From positions 1 through 62,810 of the forward strand of contig CALXUR010000006.1 in assembly GCA_944391735.1 (NCBI GenBank): a stretch of DNA of 62,810 bases. The letters run 5' to 3'. Numbering within the stretch: the stretch's first letter is position 1; every line of letters starts with the position of its first letter. A program made the translations under genes and the position numbers. The notes under the pieces were generated by a model. The model was not told where the DNA came from. It saw nothing but the letters and a program-made list of their open reading frames with translations, and searched no databases. Shown here one piece after another: positions 42,584 to 52,610 of the stretch. Origin of the DNA: an uncultured Alphaproteobacteria bacterium (lineage in GTDB: Bacteria; Pseudomonadota; Alphaproteobacteria; CAAHEQ01; UBA3637).

Positions 42584-44542
42584 TTATACAGATGATGATT
42601 CCGAAAGAAGATTACCTTGTGGATCATAGGTTGACCATTCCCCGATTTTTTCACCGTTTTTGTATTGGCCGCTTGCTTTTAACTGTCCGTTTTCGTGATA
42701 GTATTTCCAAGGCCCTTCTTTTTTTTCGTCTTTAAAATTTCCTTCGGCCTCTAATTGTCCGTTTTCATAGTAGTATTTCCAAAGACTTTCTCCTTTTTCA
42801 TCTTTGAAAATTCCTTCGGCCTCTAATTGCCCATTTTTATGGTAGTATTTCAAAAGCCCTTTTGCTTTTCCGTCTTTGAAATTCCCTTCGGACTTCAATT
42901 GTCCGTTTTCGTAATAGGATTTCAAAGATCCTTCTAGCCTCCCATCTTTGAAATTTTCTTCGGCATCTAATTGCCCGTTTTTATGGTAGTATTGCCAAAG
43001 TCCTTCTTTGTTTCCCTCTTTGAAAATTCCTTCAGCATCTAATTGCCCGTTTTCATGGTAGTATTTCCACAGACCTTCTCCTTCGTCATTTTTGAAATTT
43101 CCCTCGGACTTCAACTGTCCGTTTTCATGGTAGTTTTTCCAAGCTTCTTCTTTTTTACCGTTTTTGAAAATTCCTTCGGCTTTTAATTGTCCGTTTTCAT
43201 GGTAATATTTCCACGGCCCTTCTTTTTTAGCATCTTTGAAAATTCCTTCGGCTTTTAATTGCCCGTTTTCGTAATAAGACTTATAAATCCCTTCCTCTTT
43301 TCCATCTTTGAAATTGCTCTCGGCTTTTAATTGTCCGTTTTCATGGTAATATTTCCACAGACCTTCGTCTTTATCGTTTTTGACACCTCCTTCGCTTTTT
43401 AATTGCCCATTTTCGTGGTAGTATTTCCAAGAGCCTTCGCCTTTTCCGTCTTTGTAACTTCCTTTGCTTTTTAATTGTCCGTTTTCATAGTAGTATTTCC
43501 AAAGACCTTCGCCTTTTCCGTCTTTGTAATTTTCTTCAACTTTTACTTGCCCATTTTCATGGTAATATTTCCACGGCCCTTCTTTTTTAGCATCTTTGAA
43601 ATTTCCTTCGGCTTTTAATTGCCCGTTTTCATAGTAGTATTTCCAAAGACCTTCGCCTTTTCCGTCTTTGTAATTTTCTTCAACTTTTACTTGCCCATTT
43701 TCATGGTAATATTTCCACGGCCCTTCTTTTTTAGCATCTTTGAAATTTCCTTCGGCTTTTACTTGCCCATTTTCATGGTAATATTTCCACGGCCCTTCTT
43801 TTTTAGCATCTTTGAAATTTCCTTCGGCTTTTAATTGCCCGTTTTCGTAATAAAATTTATAAATCCCTTCTTTGTTTCCGTCTTTGAAATTTTCTTCGGA
43901 CTTCAACTGTCCGTTTTCATAGTAGTTTTTCCAAGAGCCTTCTTTTTTACTCTTAAGAAATGCTAAACTCCTTTCAAATGCTGATTTTAATGGCTTGTCA
44001 AGGGATTGATAAGAATCCTTTTTATCATCTTCACTTTTTACTATCTTGAAATTTCCTTCGGCTTTTAATTGCCCGTTTTCGTAATAAAATTTATAAATCC
44101 CTTCTTTGTTTCCGTCTTTGAAATTTTCTTCGGACTTCAACTGCCCGTTTTCATAGTAGTATTTCCAAGAGCCTTCTTTTTTATCGTCTTTGTAACTTTC
44201 TTCGGCTTTTAATTGCCCATTTTCGTGGTAGTATTTCCACAGCCCTTCTTCTTTACCACCTTTGTAATTTCCTTCTCTTTTTAATTGCCCGTTTTCGTGA
44301 TAGTATTTCCACAGCCCTTCTTTTTTGCCGCCTTTGAAATTTCCTTCGGCATTTAATTGCCCGTTTTTATGATAGAATTTCCAAATAGATTCTTTTTTTC
44401 CATCTTTGAAGTTTCCTTTAGCAAACAGTTGCCCGTTGTCATGATAAAGTTTCCAAATAGATTCTTTTTTCCCGTCTTTGAAGATCTCTTCGATCTCTAC
44501 TTTATTATTTCCATATTTTTGCGTTTTTGAGTATTGATTCAT
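42584..44542 (-). CDS. Large MORN_2-repeat protein
   Basis: A 652-residue protein made almost entirely of 24 units of a 24-residue repeat (HENGQLKAEGNFKDGKKEGL is its core), matching the MORN_2 pattern that databases sometimes label antitoxin; no toxin gene is nearby. One unit is followed by an unrelated 35-residue insert, SQSLDKPL-like (KDSYQSLDKPLKSAFERSLA). The last 13 residues end ESSSV. ATG 44542 was chosen for GGAGGAATGT; an in-frame TTG is 15 bases further out. No signal peptide, so probably cytoplasmic or exported by an unusual route. Function unknown. Confidence 0.8.
   Translation of the reverse strand: MNQYSKTQKYGNNKVEIEEIFKDGKKESIWKLYHDNGQLFAKGNFKDGKKESIWKFYHKNGQLNAEGNFKGGKKEGLWKYYHENGQLKREGNYKGGKEEGLWKYYHENGQLKAEESYKDDKKEGSWKYYYENGQLKSEENFKDGNKEGIYKFYYENGQLKAEGNFKIVKSEDDKKDSYQSLDKPLKSAFERSLAFLKSKKEGSWKNYYENGQLKSEENFKDGNKEGIYKFYYENGQLKAEGNFKDAKKEGPWKYYHENGQVKAEGNFKDAKKEGPWKYYHENGQVKVEENYKDGKGEGLWKYYYENGQLKAEGNFKDAKKEGPWKYYHENGQVKVEENYKDGKGEGLWKYYYENGQLKSKGSYKDGKGEGSWKYYHENGQLKSEGGVKNDKDEGLWKYYHENGQLKAESNFKDGKEEGIYKSYYENGQLKAEGIFKDAKKEGPWKYYHENGQLKAEGIFKNGKKEEAWKNYHENGQLKSEGNFKNDEGEGLWKYYHENGQLDAEGIFKEGNKEGLWQYYHKNGQLDAEENFKDGRLEGSLKSYYENGQLKSEGNFKDGKAKGLLKYYHKNGQLEAEGIFKDEKGESLWKYYYENGQLEAEGNFKDEKKEGPWKYYHENGQLKASGQYKNGEKIGEWSTYDPQGNLLSESSSV
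42620..44500 (-). repeat. 72-bp in-frame repeat array
   Basis: Twenty-four near-identical 72-base units. A two-unit block is present twice back to back (about 43528-43671 and 43672-43815) and nearly identical in DNA, so the array expanded recently. Units flank the non-repeat insert at about 43940-44045. Confidence 0.9.
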
Positions 44543-44613
44543 ACATTCCTCCTTCAAAGATTATTATCAATACTCATATTATATCATAATACAGACTATT
44601 TGTAAACTTTTTT

Positions 44614-46377
44614 TTACATCTTGTCCGGTATTTGAAGTCCCAACATATCGGCGCAGGCTTCGGCAACGTGCAACGCATATTTTGTCAAAGCCAAACGGGA
44701 TTTTTGCGTTTCTTCATCTGCGTCCTTGATCGGACAGTCATGGTAAAACAAGTTGAAATCCTGTGCCAGTTTGAATAAATAATCCGCAATGACATGGGGT
44801 GCTCTGTTGTCATAGGCCGTTTGAACCGAATCGGGCAGTGCATATAGGCGCAAAAGTAATTGCCGTTCGGCCGGTGCCGTTATTGTGACTGTGTCCGCCT
44901 TGGTCAAAATGCCAGAGGCTCCTAACTTGTCCAAAACGGATTTCATGCGCACAATGGCGTAAAGGATATAGGGGCCCGTTTTCCCTTCGGTGCTGGTCAG
45001 TTTATCCTCATCAAAAATATAGTTTTTCATTCGTTCGTTCATCAGGTCGGCGAATTTTAAAGCGGATACACCGACAATTTTGGAAATACGTGTTTTTTCC
45101 TTTTCGTTCAAATCACGTCCCATTTCACCGGATTCCATTTTTTGACGCGCCGCCGTAACGGCCGTATCAATTAAGTATCGCAAGGTTGGAATACCGCCGG
45201 AACGGGTTTTATAGGGCTTGTTATCCGTTCCGTTGATTGTTCCGAAACCCAGATGCTCTAAACTGACCCCGTTGGCCAGATTGATTTGGGCGGCTCCTGA
45301 AAAGACCTGTTCGAAATGTAATCCCTGTCGCGCGTCCACAACGTATAAAATGGCGTCCGGATGAAATTCGTCTACGCGTTCTTCAATGGTTGCCAGATCC
45401 GTGGCACCATACATGACGGCTCCGTCGGATTTAACCATGATTAAAGGCGGCAGGTCGTTTCCGTTTTTCGCTTTACCGAGCGGAATGATTTCTGCACCCT
45501 GATCCGGAATTAATACGCCGGATTGACGCAGTCGCGCGATCATGTTTTGAAGCCGGTCGTGCACATGGCTTTCCCCGCGCCATAAGTCAAAGGAGACGTC
45601 CAGTTCGTTATACAACTCTTTGATATCCGAAACGGACAGGTTGATAAAATGATTCCATAATGCCCGATAGCCGCGGTGACCGTTTTGCAACAGGCGCGTG
45701 TTTTCCCGTGCTCTGGCGGCGTAATCTTCATCTTCTTTGGCGTGCGCGCTGGCCACCGGATACAATGTTTCCAAATCCTTGGATGTAAAAGGGGCTTCCG
45801 CCGGATAATCTCCGGTAAACGTATCGTCGAAATAAGGCAGGTTCGGGAACCGGTCTTGTAATTCGGTAATCAACAACCCCATCGGTTTCCCCCAGTCTCC
45901 CAAATGAACGTCGGCAATGACTTTGTCTCCGACAAAACGACAAATGCGTTTGATTGATTCACCAATGACGGCCGGACGTAAATGACCGACATGGAGGGCC
46001 TTGGCGACATTAGGTCCGCCATAGTCAAGGACAATTGTTTTTATTTCATCCGGACGCTCATAACCACATTGCGGTCCGCTTAAAACATTGAATGCTTGGG
46101 CCCCTAAAACGGCATCACTGATACGCATGTTGATAAAACCCGGACCATCAACGGAAACCGACTCAAAGAAAGAATCTTCACGCAGTTTGGCGGCGATCGG
46201 TTCGGCAATGGAACGCGGATTTTGTTTCAACGCTTTTGCCAAGGGCAGGGCGCCGTTGGCCTGATAATCACTCATATCCGGTCGGTCGGACAGACGGACC
46301 AGCGTGTTGGACGTATCAAATCCGCAAGCCGTAAAGGCGGTTGCAACTTTTTCTTTAATTTGGTTTAACAGGTTCAT
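44614..46377 (-). CDS. argS: Arginyl-tRNA synthetase
   Basis: Charges tRNA-Arg. The 587-residue class I synthetase has the HIGH-like site as ALHVGHLRPA near residue 115, the ArgRS-specific N-terminal domain and GPYILYAIVRM and the C-terminal helical bundle. ATG 46377 was chosen: AAAGGAAA precedes it and MNLLNQIKEKV fits the family; the frame to 46440 crosses the intergenic region. It has no co-oriented neighbour, with a MORN_2 gene on each side. Confidence 0.95.
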   Translation of the reverse strand: MNLLNQIKEKVATAFTACGFDTSNTLVRLSDRPDMSDYQANGALPLAKALKQNPRSIAEPIAAKLREDSFFESVSVDGPGFINMRISDAVLGAQAFNVLSGPQCGYERPDEIKTIVLDYGGPNVAKALHVGHLRPAVIGESIKRICRFVGDKVIADVHLGDWGKPMGLLITELQDRFPNLPYFDDTFTGDYPAEAPFTSKDLETLYPVASAHAKEDEDYAARARENTRLLQNGHRGYRALWNHFINLSVSDIKELYNELDVSFDLWRGESHVHDRLQNMIARLRQSGVLIPDQGAEIIPLGKAKNGNDLPPLIMVKSDGAVMYGATDLATIEERVDEFHPDAILYVVDARQGLHFEQVFSGAAQINLANGVSLEHLGFGTINGTDNKPYKTRSGGIPTLRYLIDTAVTAARQKMESGEMGRDLNEKEKTRISKIVGVSALKFADLMNERMKNYIFDEDKLTSTEGKTGPYILYAIVRMKSVLDKLGASGILTKADTVTITAPAERQLLLRLYALPDSVQTAYDNRAPHVIADYLFKLAQDFNLFYHDCPIKDADEETQKSRLALTKYALHVAEACADMLGLQIPDKM

Positions 46378-46665
46378 CGTGTTTCCTTTCCGATTTTTAT
46401 TCGGAACTATACCTGAAACAGGGTTAAAAATCAAGAACAAAGTCTTATTTTTTTCTGGAAAATCCGCTTTTCTGTTGTTATAGAGCGTTATTTGATTATT
46501 TCTTCTTTTTCAGAAAATCAACACTGTAAAAATTTAATGATCCTTTTATTTTTATACTTTATTATCTCATTTTTGAATAAACCTGTCAAGCATTATTTTT
46601 ATCTTTTTCAAACACTAAAATAATTTGTGGTAAAATGTGTCAAAATGGTGTATACTGTAAAATGT
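46378..46665. other. AT-rich intergenic region
   Basis: No gene seen. The 288 bases are very AT-rich and hold the argS promoter region and a stretch CTGTAAAAATTTAATG, also found (partly) at the third prepilin-like gene; by itself that could be chance in AT-rich DNA. Confidence 0.4.
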
Positions 46666-47124
46666 AATGGATCATTATAATTTTATAAGAGGACAGGTCC
46701 TTGGAAAGAGTATGGTGGATACGGCACAGTAAGTGCTGAAGGGGCGTATGAAAACGGGAAGAGGATAGGACCTTGGAAGTATTATCATGGCAACGGCAAT
46801 GTAAAGGCCGAAGGGGCGTATGATGAAAACGGGAAGGCGACCGGTCATTGGAAGTATTATTATAAAAGCGGCCAGGTAAAGGTCGAAGGAGGTTATCAAG
46901 ACGGATATAAGATGGGCTGGTGGAAAGAGTATTATGAAAACGGGAATAAAAAATCTGTGAAAGCGTATATGATGGATCAAAAAGTCGGAACGTGGAAATA
47001 TTATGATGAAAATGGAGAACTGACAACCCAGGAAAAGCACAGTCGGGCATCGGAAGAAAGAATTAATACATACTCATCGGATGTGTTGCTTTTAAATCAT
47101 CTCAAACCTGGCAGTCGCGGATAA
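46666..47124 (+). pseudogene. Decayed MORN_2-repeat gene
   Basis: From 46681 to the stop at 47122-47124 one frame reads continuous MORN_2 units (GPWKEYGGYG, GPWKYYHGNG, KYYYKSGQVKVEG, WKEYYENGNKKS, WKYYDENGEL), but it has no start codon before ATG 46912. Another frame offers ATG 46666 (MDHYNF), which would enter the repeat frame only with a frameshift around 46680. The intact part from 46912 is 70 residues. I treat it as a frame-broken relative of the large repeat protein on the other side of argS. Confidence 0.7.
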
Positions 47125-47160
47125 CAAATATCCCCCGATTTTCGGAGGATATTTGTTTTA
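47122..47160. terminator. Bidirectional terminator
   Basis: Long hairpin AACAAATATCC/GGATATTTGTT with inner CCGA/TCGG between the decayed MORN_2 gene and oadB, closing both. Confidence 0.75.
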
Positions 47161-47168
47161 CCTTGCTT

Positions 47169-48422
47169 TTAACTACACAAAGCCAATAAAATACCGGCCG
47201 CGATTGCCGACCCGATGGCTCCCGAAACGTTGGCGCCCATGGCGTGCATCAACAAATGGTTTTCCGGATTTTCCTCTTGACCCAGCTTTTCGGAAACTCG
47301 TGCCGCCATCGGAATGGCCGACACACCCGCCGATCCAATCAACGGATTCATCTTGTTTTTCAAAAACAGATTCATGCCCTTGGCCATTAAAACGCCGGAA
47401 GCCGTTCCGATACCGAACGCGATAACGCCCAGAATTAAAACAACCAATGTCTGCGACACTAAAAACAATTCGGCCGATAACTTTGAACCGACGGAAAGTC
47501 CCAATAATACGGTAACGATATTGATCAGATCGTTGGCTGCCGTTTTAGCCAGACGCTCCGTAACACCCGATTCTTTTAACAGGTTCCCGAACATCAACAT
47601 ACCGATCAGCGAAACTGCCATGGGAATAAACAATCCCGTTAAGATAATGACAATAATCGGAAACAGGATTTTTTCCCGCTGGCTGACGGGACGCAGTTGC
47701 GTCATTTGAATCCGGCGATCCGTTTGTGTTGTCAAAGCGCGCATAATCGGCGGTTGAATAACCGGAACCAACGCCATGTATGAATAAGCCGCAACGGCAA
47801 TCGCACCCAACAGTTCCGGAGCCAGTTTTCCGGCCAGGAAAATCGATGTCGGACCATCCGCACCCCCGATAATGGCGATGGAAGCCGCTTGTTTTAAAGT
47901 CAGTTCAAATCCTGGGATAAGACCGCCCAATGCGATACCGCCAAGGAATGTGCCGAAAATGGCGAATTGTGCCGCCCCGCCCAACAAAGCCGTTTTCGGA
48001 TTAGCCAACATGGGGCCGAAGTCAATCATGGCGCCGACACCCAAAAAGATTAACAGCGGAAATAAACCGTTTCCGATGCCGAATTGATATAAAACGGATA
48101 ACAATCCGCCTTCATCCGTCAGACCGGCTCCGGGCATGTTGGCCAGTAATCCGCCGGTTGCAATCGGAATCAACAACAAAGGCTCAAATTTTTTGACAAT
48201 TCCCAAGTATAGCAGGATCAGACAAATACCAATCATGACAATCTGCCCGACGCCAAGCGGCAAAAACATTCCTTTTGGAACGGGCTGAGCGGCAATCAAC
48301 CAGGCACCGGTTTGCTTCATAATACTTGTCAGAGCCGGTGATACCGCCGTGCCGAATCCTAAAACACCGCATATCGCCAGAGCCAGAACGCCCCAAAACC
48401 AAATTGAATTAAGCTTGGTCAT
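47169..48422 (-). CDS. oadB: Sodium-pumping decarboxylase beta subunit (OadB/GcdB)
   Basis: The membrane part of a biotin decarboxylase that couples removal of CO2 from carboxybiotin to Na+ export. The 417 residues form about nine membrane helices with the Na+ and proton site [14 protein letters not shown] and the conserved [15 protein letters not shown] stretch. Its start overlaps oadA by 14 bases. With oadA and oadG it forms a complete pump, typical of anaerobic or fermenting cells. Decarboxylation substrate (oxaloacetate, methylmalonyl-CoA or glutaconyl-CoA) is set by the alpha subunit. Confidence 0.92.
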   Translation of the reverse strand: MTKLNSIWFWGVLALAICGVLGFGTAVSPALTSIMKQTGAWLIAAQPVPKGMFLPLGVGQIVMIGICLILLYLGIVKKFEPLLLIPIATGGLLANMPGAGLTDEGGLLSVLYQFGIGNGLFPLLIFLGVGAMIDFGPMLANPKTALLGGAAQFAIFGTFLGGIALGGLIPGFELTLKQAASIAIIGGADGPTSIFLAGKLAPELLGAIAVAAYSYMALVPVIQPPIMRALTTQTDRRIQMTQLRPVSQREKILFPIIVIILTGLFIPMAVSLIGMLMFGNLLKESGVTERLAKTAANDLINIVTVLLGLSVGSKLSAELFLVSQTLVVLILGVIAFGIGTASGVLMAKGMNLFLKNKMNPLIGSAGVSAIPMAARVSEKLGQEENPENHLLMHAMGANVSGAIGSAIAAGILLALCS

Positions 48423-50226
48423 AAGCCACCTCCAAAACAGGTTGTCCGGTTTTCACTTGTTCTCCTTTTTGAACCAATATTCGGGTAACCGTTCCCGGCT
48501 GGCCGGCGCGGATGAATGTTTCCATTTTCATAACTTCCAAAACACACAGGTTTTGTCCCGCGGCAATATGGTCTCCTTCTTTGACCGGAATTTGGGTGAC
48601 AAGCCCCGGTGTTCCGGCGGTTATGACGGATACGGAACCTGTCGCCCTCGGAGCCTCGGCTTTTTCTTTGGCAGGTTCTATGCTGTCCGAAACGGATACG
48701 TCGTATGTTGTTCCGTTCACTTCGGCTTGTGCGCCGTTCAAACGGACGGTAAACGATTCGCCGTCAACGGTAATCCGATATACGTCGGATTTTTCTTTCG
48801 GTGTTTCTTTATAGCGAACGCCCACCTTTCCTTTACCTTGCAGGAACGCGATTCCTTTATCACCGCAACTGGCCGCGATAAAGACATTTTCATCCGTTAT
48901 CGGCAGGTTCGCCGTTTTCAACATGTCTTCATAATGTGCTCGGGATTTATCCGGATTTCGATCGTTGATAGCCAGAACCGTTTCTTTTGTCGGCTTTAAT
49001 CCCAATTGTTCGGCGGCGATTTTAACCACTTCTTTATCCGGTGTGACCGGTGTTTTTCCAAAGTATCCCAAAACCATTTTACCGTAACCTTCGGCAATTT
49101 TTTTCCAAGGCCCTTGCATCACATTGTTAAATGCCTGTTGAAAGTAAAATTGCGAAACCGGTGTGACGGATGTTCCGAAACCGCCTTTGCGAACGACTTC
49201 CTCCATAGCGACAATGATTTCGCCGTATTTATCCATCAATCCGTTGTCACGTAACATCTGTGTGTTGGCCGTTAAAGCACCGCCGGGCATCGGTGACCAC
49301 GGAATCCGGGGATCCGCGTGTAACGCTTCGGGGGGCATAAAGTAAGGATTTAACGCTTCTTTCAACGTTTCCTCTACCCGCATGACGGCGTCGATGTCGC
49401 ATTCCAATTCATAGTCCATACCACGCAAGGCGTGCCACATTGTGGCGACGTCGGGTTGGCATGTTCCCCCGGATACGGGGGCTAACGATAAGTCGACAAT
49501 GTCAGCTCCCGCCTGTATTGCCGCCAGATAACAGGCAAGCCCGACACCGGCGGTTTCATGGGAATGAAATTCAATCGGACATGTGTTTCCGACCAACTTT
49601 CGCGCCCGGACAATTGTTTCATAGACAACGGCAGGCACGGATGTCCCCGAGGCATCCTTGAAACATAACGAATCAAACGGAATCCCGGCCTTGATGAACT
49701 TTTTTAACCGTTCTTCATAAAAATCAGGTGTGTGCGCTCCCTCCGCCCCCGGCGGTAATGACATGATCGCAACACATAACTGATGTTTTAAACCGGCTTT
49801 TTTGATACATTCGGCACTATAAAGTAAATTTTCGGGATCGTTTAACGCGTCAAAGTTCCGAATGGTTGAAACGCCGTGCTTTTTAAACAAATCGGCATGC
49901 AGTTTGATCATGTCGGAACTTTGGGAATCCAGCGCAACAACATTGACACCGCGCGCCAATGTTTGCAAATTGACATCCGGGCCGCAGATATCGCGGAACT
50001 TGTCCATGACGTCAAACGCATTTTCATTGTTGTAAAAGAAAGCGGATTGGAATGAAGCACCGCCTCCGGATTCAATATTTGTGATGCCGGCTTTGACGGC
50101 TTCCGCCACAACCGGTAAATAATCTTTTGACAGGACGCGTGATCCGTAACAGGATTGAAATCCGTCTCGAAACGCCGTGCACATAAATGAAATCTTCTTT
50201 TTTCCGGAACGTTTTTTTGTTGCCAT
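48409..50226 (-). CDS. oadA: Oxaloacetate decarboxylase alpha subunit with biotin domain
   Basis: Carboxyltransferase plus biotin carrier: transfers the carboxyl from oxaloacetate to biotin. The 605 residues start with the DRE-TIM-type barrel ([15 protein letters not shown], metal and biotin site), a conserved PYC/OADA domain, a linker, and the C-terminal biotinyl domain with [10 protein letters not shown] (biotinylated K567). The PYC-type barrel points to oxaloacetate or pyruvate carboxylation. It starts 15 bases after oadG with AGGGAGGG. Confidence 0.93.
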   Translation of the reverse strand: MATKKRSGKKKISFMCTAFRDGFQSCYGSRVLSKDYLPVVAEAVKAGITNIESGGGASFQSAFFYNNENAFDVMDKFRDICGPDVNLQTLARGVNVVALDSQSSDMIKLHADLFKKHGVSTIRNFDALNDPENLLYSAECIKKAGLKHQLCVAIMSLPPGAEGAHTPDFYEERLKKFIKAGIPFDSLCFKDASGTSVPAVVYETIVRARKLVGNTCPIEFHSHETAGVGLACYLAAIQAGADIVDLSLAPVSGGTCQPDVATMWHALRGMDYELECDIDAVMRVEETLKEALNPYFMPPEALHADPRIPWSPMPGGALTANTQMLRDNGLMDKYGEIIVAMEEVVRKGGFGTSVTPVSQFYFQQAFNNVMQGPWKKIAEGYGKMVLGYFGKTPVTPDKEVVKIAAEQLGLKPTKETVLAINDRNPDKSRAHYEDMLKTANLPITDENVFIAASCGDKGIAFLQGKGKVGVRYKETPKEKSDVYRITVDGESFTVRLNGAQAEVNGTTYDVSVSDSIEPAKEKAEAPRATGSVSVITAGTPGLVTQIPVKEGDHIAAGQNLCVLEVMKMETFIRAGQPGTVTRILVQKGEQVKTGQPVLEVAYDQA

Positions 50227-50241
50227 AATAACACCCTCCCT

Positions 50242-50412
50242 TTATTCCTGATGTTTTGCCAGCGCGATTGCCGCCGCTATTTTACTTAAATTGTCGCGCG
50301 ATGTGTTTGCTAATGCGATTCGCAGGATATTCATGCCGCAAATCAACAGGAACAAAAATACAAACACACCCCCCATGCCGATGATGGTAATCGTTAATGC
50401 TTCAGAAATCAT
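50242..50412 (-). CDS. oadG: Oxaloacetate decarboxylase gamma chain, short
   Basis: A 56-residue single-pass membrane protein: MISEALTITIIGMGGVFVFL, continuing as one membrane helix, then a short cytoplasmic tail with NLSKIAAAIALAKHQE, like the conserved IAAAIA tail of OadG. Usual members have about 80 residues; this one lacks the long linker. GGAGG is five bases upstream. Position gamma-alpha-beta on one strand matches the classical oadGAB order, and the gene is absent from long-ORF lists. Confidence 0.82.
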   Translation of the reverse strand: MISEALTITIIGMGGVFVFLFLLICGMNILRIALANTSRDNLSKIAAAIALAKHQE

Positions 50413-50439
50413 ACATCCTCCTTCTATGTATCTGCGAAA

Positions 50440-50468
50440 AGTCTAAATGTTCTTTTTTGTATTTGCAA
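50440..50468 (-). promoter_or_regulatory. oadGAB promoter
   Basis: On the minus strand TTGCAA (50468-50463), 17 bases, TAGACT (50445-50440), 28 bases before oadG. Confidence 0.65.
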
Positions 50469-50500
50469 GCCTTTTTATTTTGATTTTCGGAAAAAGATAC

Positions 50501-50529
50501 TTGCATTTTAGTGTCCTGTTTGATAAAAT
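50501..50529 (+). promoter_or_regulatory. Promoter of the lysozyme-like gene
   Basis: TTGCAT (50501-50506), 17 bases, TAAAAT (50524-50529), divergent from the oadGAB promoter. Confidence 0.65.
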
Positions 50530-50549
50530 AAAATCAAGGAGGACTGTTT

Positions 50550-51542
50550 ATGGCTATATCACGACGCGGTTTTTTGGGGCTTTTGGCTGCCGGTGGATTT
50601 ACCACCGCTGCTTCGGCGGCAAAAATACCATTGCCGTCGTCGAACATAACGTCCCGCATGACGGATCGAGAGAAGTTGTTTTTATCCTATCTGCCGGTTT
50701 TAGAGGCAAATGAAAACAAAATACTTCATTTTTATCGGGACTCGAAAGGAGGAGTAACCGTAGGGTGCGGCACAAACGTCGCGGCACACAAGGCTTTGTT
50801 TGCCGGGTTGAATATTTCCGTTCGTTATAATGGTAAAGTGTTGTCACCAAAAGCAAGGGATACTTTTTTAAACAGGGTCGATCGTTTACCTGGCGCGGTT
50901 TTGGAAAAGTATGAAATTAATGAAGACGATGCCGTTCGATTGGCACGCCAAACTATTAACGGTTTTATTGATGATTTGGAAAAACAATTTAAAAGTCCGG
51001 CGGATAAAAGAAAAAAAAAGGTGTTGTTTTTTGGTCTGCCGTTATGTATGCAGGCGTTGGCTTTAGATGTTTTGTATAATGTGGGGCGGGAGCGTTTTAA
51101 GACGTATGTCAAGTTTGACAAGGCTTTGCGGAAAGGGGATTATGAAACGGCCGTGGCCGAATCCCGTGTGCTGACGGATACAGCAGCTAAAAAATACAAT
51201 GTTCAGCGGGAAATTCGAAAAAAACGGTTTTTAGAGGTTTGTAAAATCGTTTGGAAATCCGTTGGACAGAATAAACCGTTGTCGGATGTGTTGCCTCAAA
51301 TTGTGGATAGCTATGATAAACAGGGAAATACAAATAAAAACCCGGAGGAACGCCGTTTGAACTTATGCGCCGAAACGGCCTTGGCAACGGGGGAGTATTA
51401 CCATTTTACCCAAAACTGGCGGCACTTGTCCGCCTCTCAGTTTGAACAGAAAATTAGTCGAAGTATGTATGATATGAACCGGATGATTCAACGGGAAAAT
51501 CTGGCTCAAATAGCGAAAAAAGAACAAAAATCAATAGGTTAA
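50550..51542 (+). CDS. Tat-exported lysozyme-like (GH24) protein
   Basis: A 330-residue protein with a twin-arginine signal SRRGFLGLLAAGG and cleavage near ASAA (residue 24). The mature N-terminal part has the T4-lysozyme catalytic set at the right spacing: E55, D64 (HFYRDSKGG) and T70 (VTVGCG), then a lysozyme-like ALALDVLYNVGRERF helix. The C-terminal 130 residues are not recognised. AAGGAGG precedes the ATG. It may cut peptidoglycan for remodelling; Tat export suggests folding or a cofactor before export. It is followed by trpS after two bases. Confidence 0.75.
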   Translation: MAISRRGFLGLLAAGGFTTAASAAKIPLPSSNITSRMTDREKLFLSYLPVLEANENKILHFYRDSKGGVTVGCGTNVAAHKALFAGLNISVRYNGKVLSPKARDTFLNRVDRLPGAVLEKYEINEDDAVRLARQTINGFIDDLEKQFKSPADKRKKKVLFFGLPLCMQALALDVLYNVGRERFKTYVKFDKALRKGDYETAVAESRVLTDTAAKKYNVQREIRKKRFLEVCKIVWKSVGQNKPLSDVLPQIVDSYDKQGNTNKNPEERRLNLCAETALATGEYYHFTQNWRHLSASQFEQKISRSMYDMNRMIQRENLAQIAKKEQKSIG

Positions 51543-51544
51543 AT

Positions 51545-52570
51545 ATGATAGATTTAAAAAATAAAACAATCCTGACAGGAATTAAGCCGACAGGGACTCT
51601 TCATTTCGGGAATTACGCTGGCGCGTTAAAGCCGGCCGTGGAATTGGGACATCAGGTTAACAGGGAAGGGGGGCGACATATTATGTTTGTGGCGGATTAC
51701 CATGCCATTAACGCCATCAAAGATGCGCCGCTTTTGAAACAGTTGACACGTGAAATCGCGTGCGCCTATTTGGCGTGCGGTCTGGATCCGAAAAAATCTT
51801 ATTTTTATAAACAATCCGATGTTCCGGAATTGTTTGAACTGACAACTATTTTGATGGCATATACCCCCAAAGGATTTATGAATAAGGCGCACGCCTATAA
51901 GGCTGCCGTGGATAAAAATACGGCCAAGGGGGAACCGCCCGATGCCGGTATCAACATGGGGTTGTATACCTATCCTGTTTTGATGGCGGCCGATATTTTG
52001 GCGTATGATACGGATTTGGTGCCCGTTGGTAAAGATCAAATTCAACACGTGGAAATCGCGGCCGATATTGCCGGATCCATTAATGCGCATTATGGTTCGC
52101 CCGTTTTTAAATTGCCGCGTTATTTCACAACCGAGGCAACCGAAGTTGTCCCGGGCTTGGATGGTCGGAAGATGAGTAAGAGCTATAACAACGTCATTCC
52201 CTTGTTTGCAGATGATGCTGTTTTGAAAAAAGCGGTGATGAGTATTAAAACGGATTGCCAGGATATTAACGCGCCGAAGAATCCGGACGAGATTTTACTG
52301 TATCAAATTTTGCGCGGTATTGCGCCGGTGGAAATGGTTGCCGAGGTTAAAGAGGGGCTTGAAAAAGGCGGTATGGGATATGGCACGATTAAAAAGATGT
52401 TGTTGCAGGCCATTATTGATGAAATCGGTGAAAAGCGTGAGAAATATCATGACTATTTAACGCATTTTGATACGGTGGAGGATATGTTGCGCGACGGTGC
52501 CGAACGGGCACGGACTTTGGTTCGTCCGGTTTTGGAACGTGCCAAGGATGCAGTCTTTAATCGGAAATAA
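51545..52570 (+). CDS. trpS: Tryptophanyl-tRNA synthetase
   Basis: Charges tRNA-Trp. The 341-residue class I enzyme has TGIKPTGTLHFGNYAGAL (HIGH region) near the N-terminus and GRKMSKSYNN (KMSKS) near residue 210. It starts two bases after the lysozyme-like gene, so it is likely cotranscribed, and is followed by a terminator. Confidence 0.95.
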   Translation: MIDLKNKTILTGIKPTGTLHFGNYAGALKPAVELGHQVNREGGRHIMFVADYHAINAIKDAPLLKQLTREIACAYLACGLDPKKSYFYKQSDVPELFELTTILMAYTPKGFMNKAHAYKAAVDKNTAKGEPPDAGINMGLYTYPVLMAADILAYDTDLVPVGKDQIQHVEIAADIAGSINAHYGSPVFKLPRYFTTEATEVVPGLDGRKMSKSYNNVIPLFADDAVLKKAVMSIKTDCQDINAPKNPDEILLYQILRGIAPVEMVAEVKEGLEKGGMGYGTIKKMLLQAIIDEIGEKREKYHDYLTHFDTVEDMLRDGAERARTLVRPVLERAKDAVFNRK

Positions 52571-52578
52571 TATCCGCT

Positions 52579-52610
52579 TAAAAAAAACGTCCCGAAAAGG
52601 GACGTTTTTC
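52579..52610. terminator. Bidirectional trpS terminator
   Basis: ACGTCCC/GGGACGT arms with an A-run on one side and T5 on the other, between trpS and the convergent prepilin-like gene C. Confidence 0.85.

Noticed and set aside
42620..44500. Possible CRISPR-like or satellite array at 42.6-44.5 kb
   Set aside because: Units are contiguous 72-base coding repeats with no spacers and keep one reading frame.
46640..47050. 136-residue minus frame over the decayed MORN_2 gene
   Set aside because: It is antisense to visible MORN_2 units and has no ribosome site.
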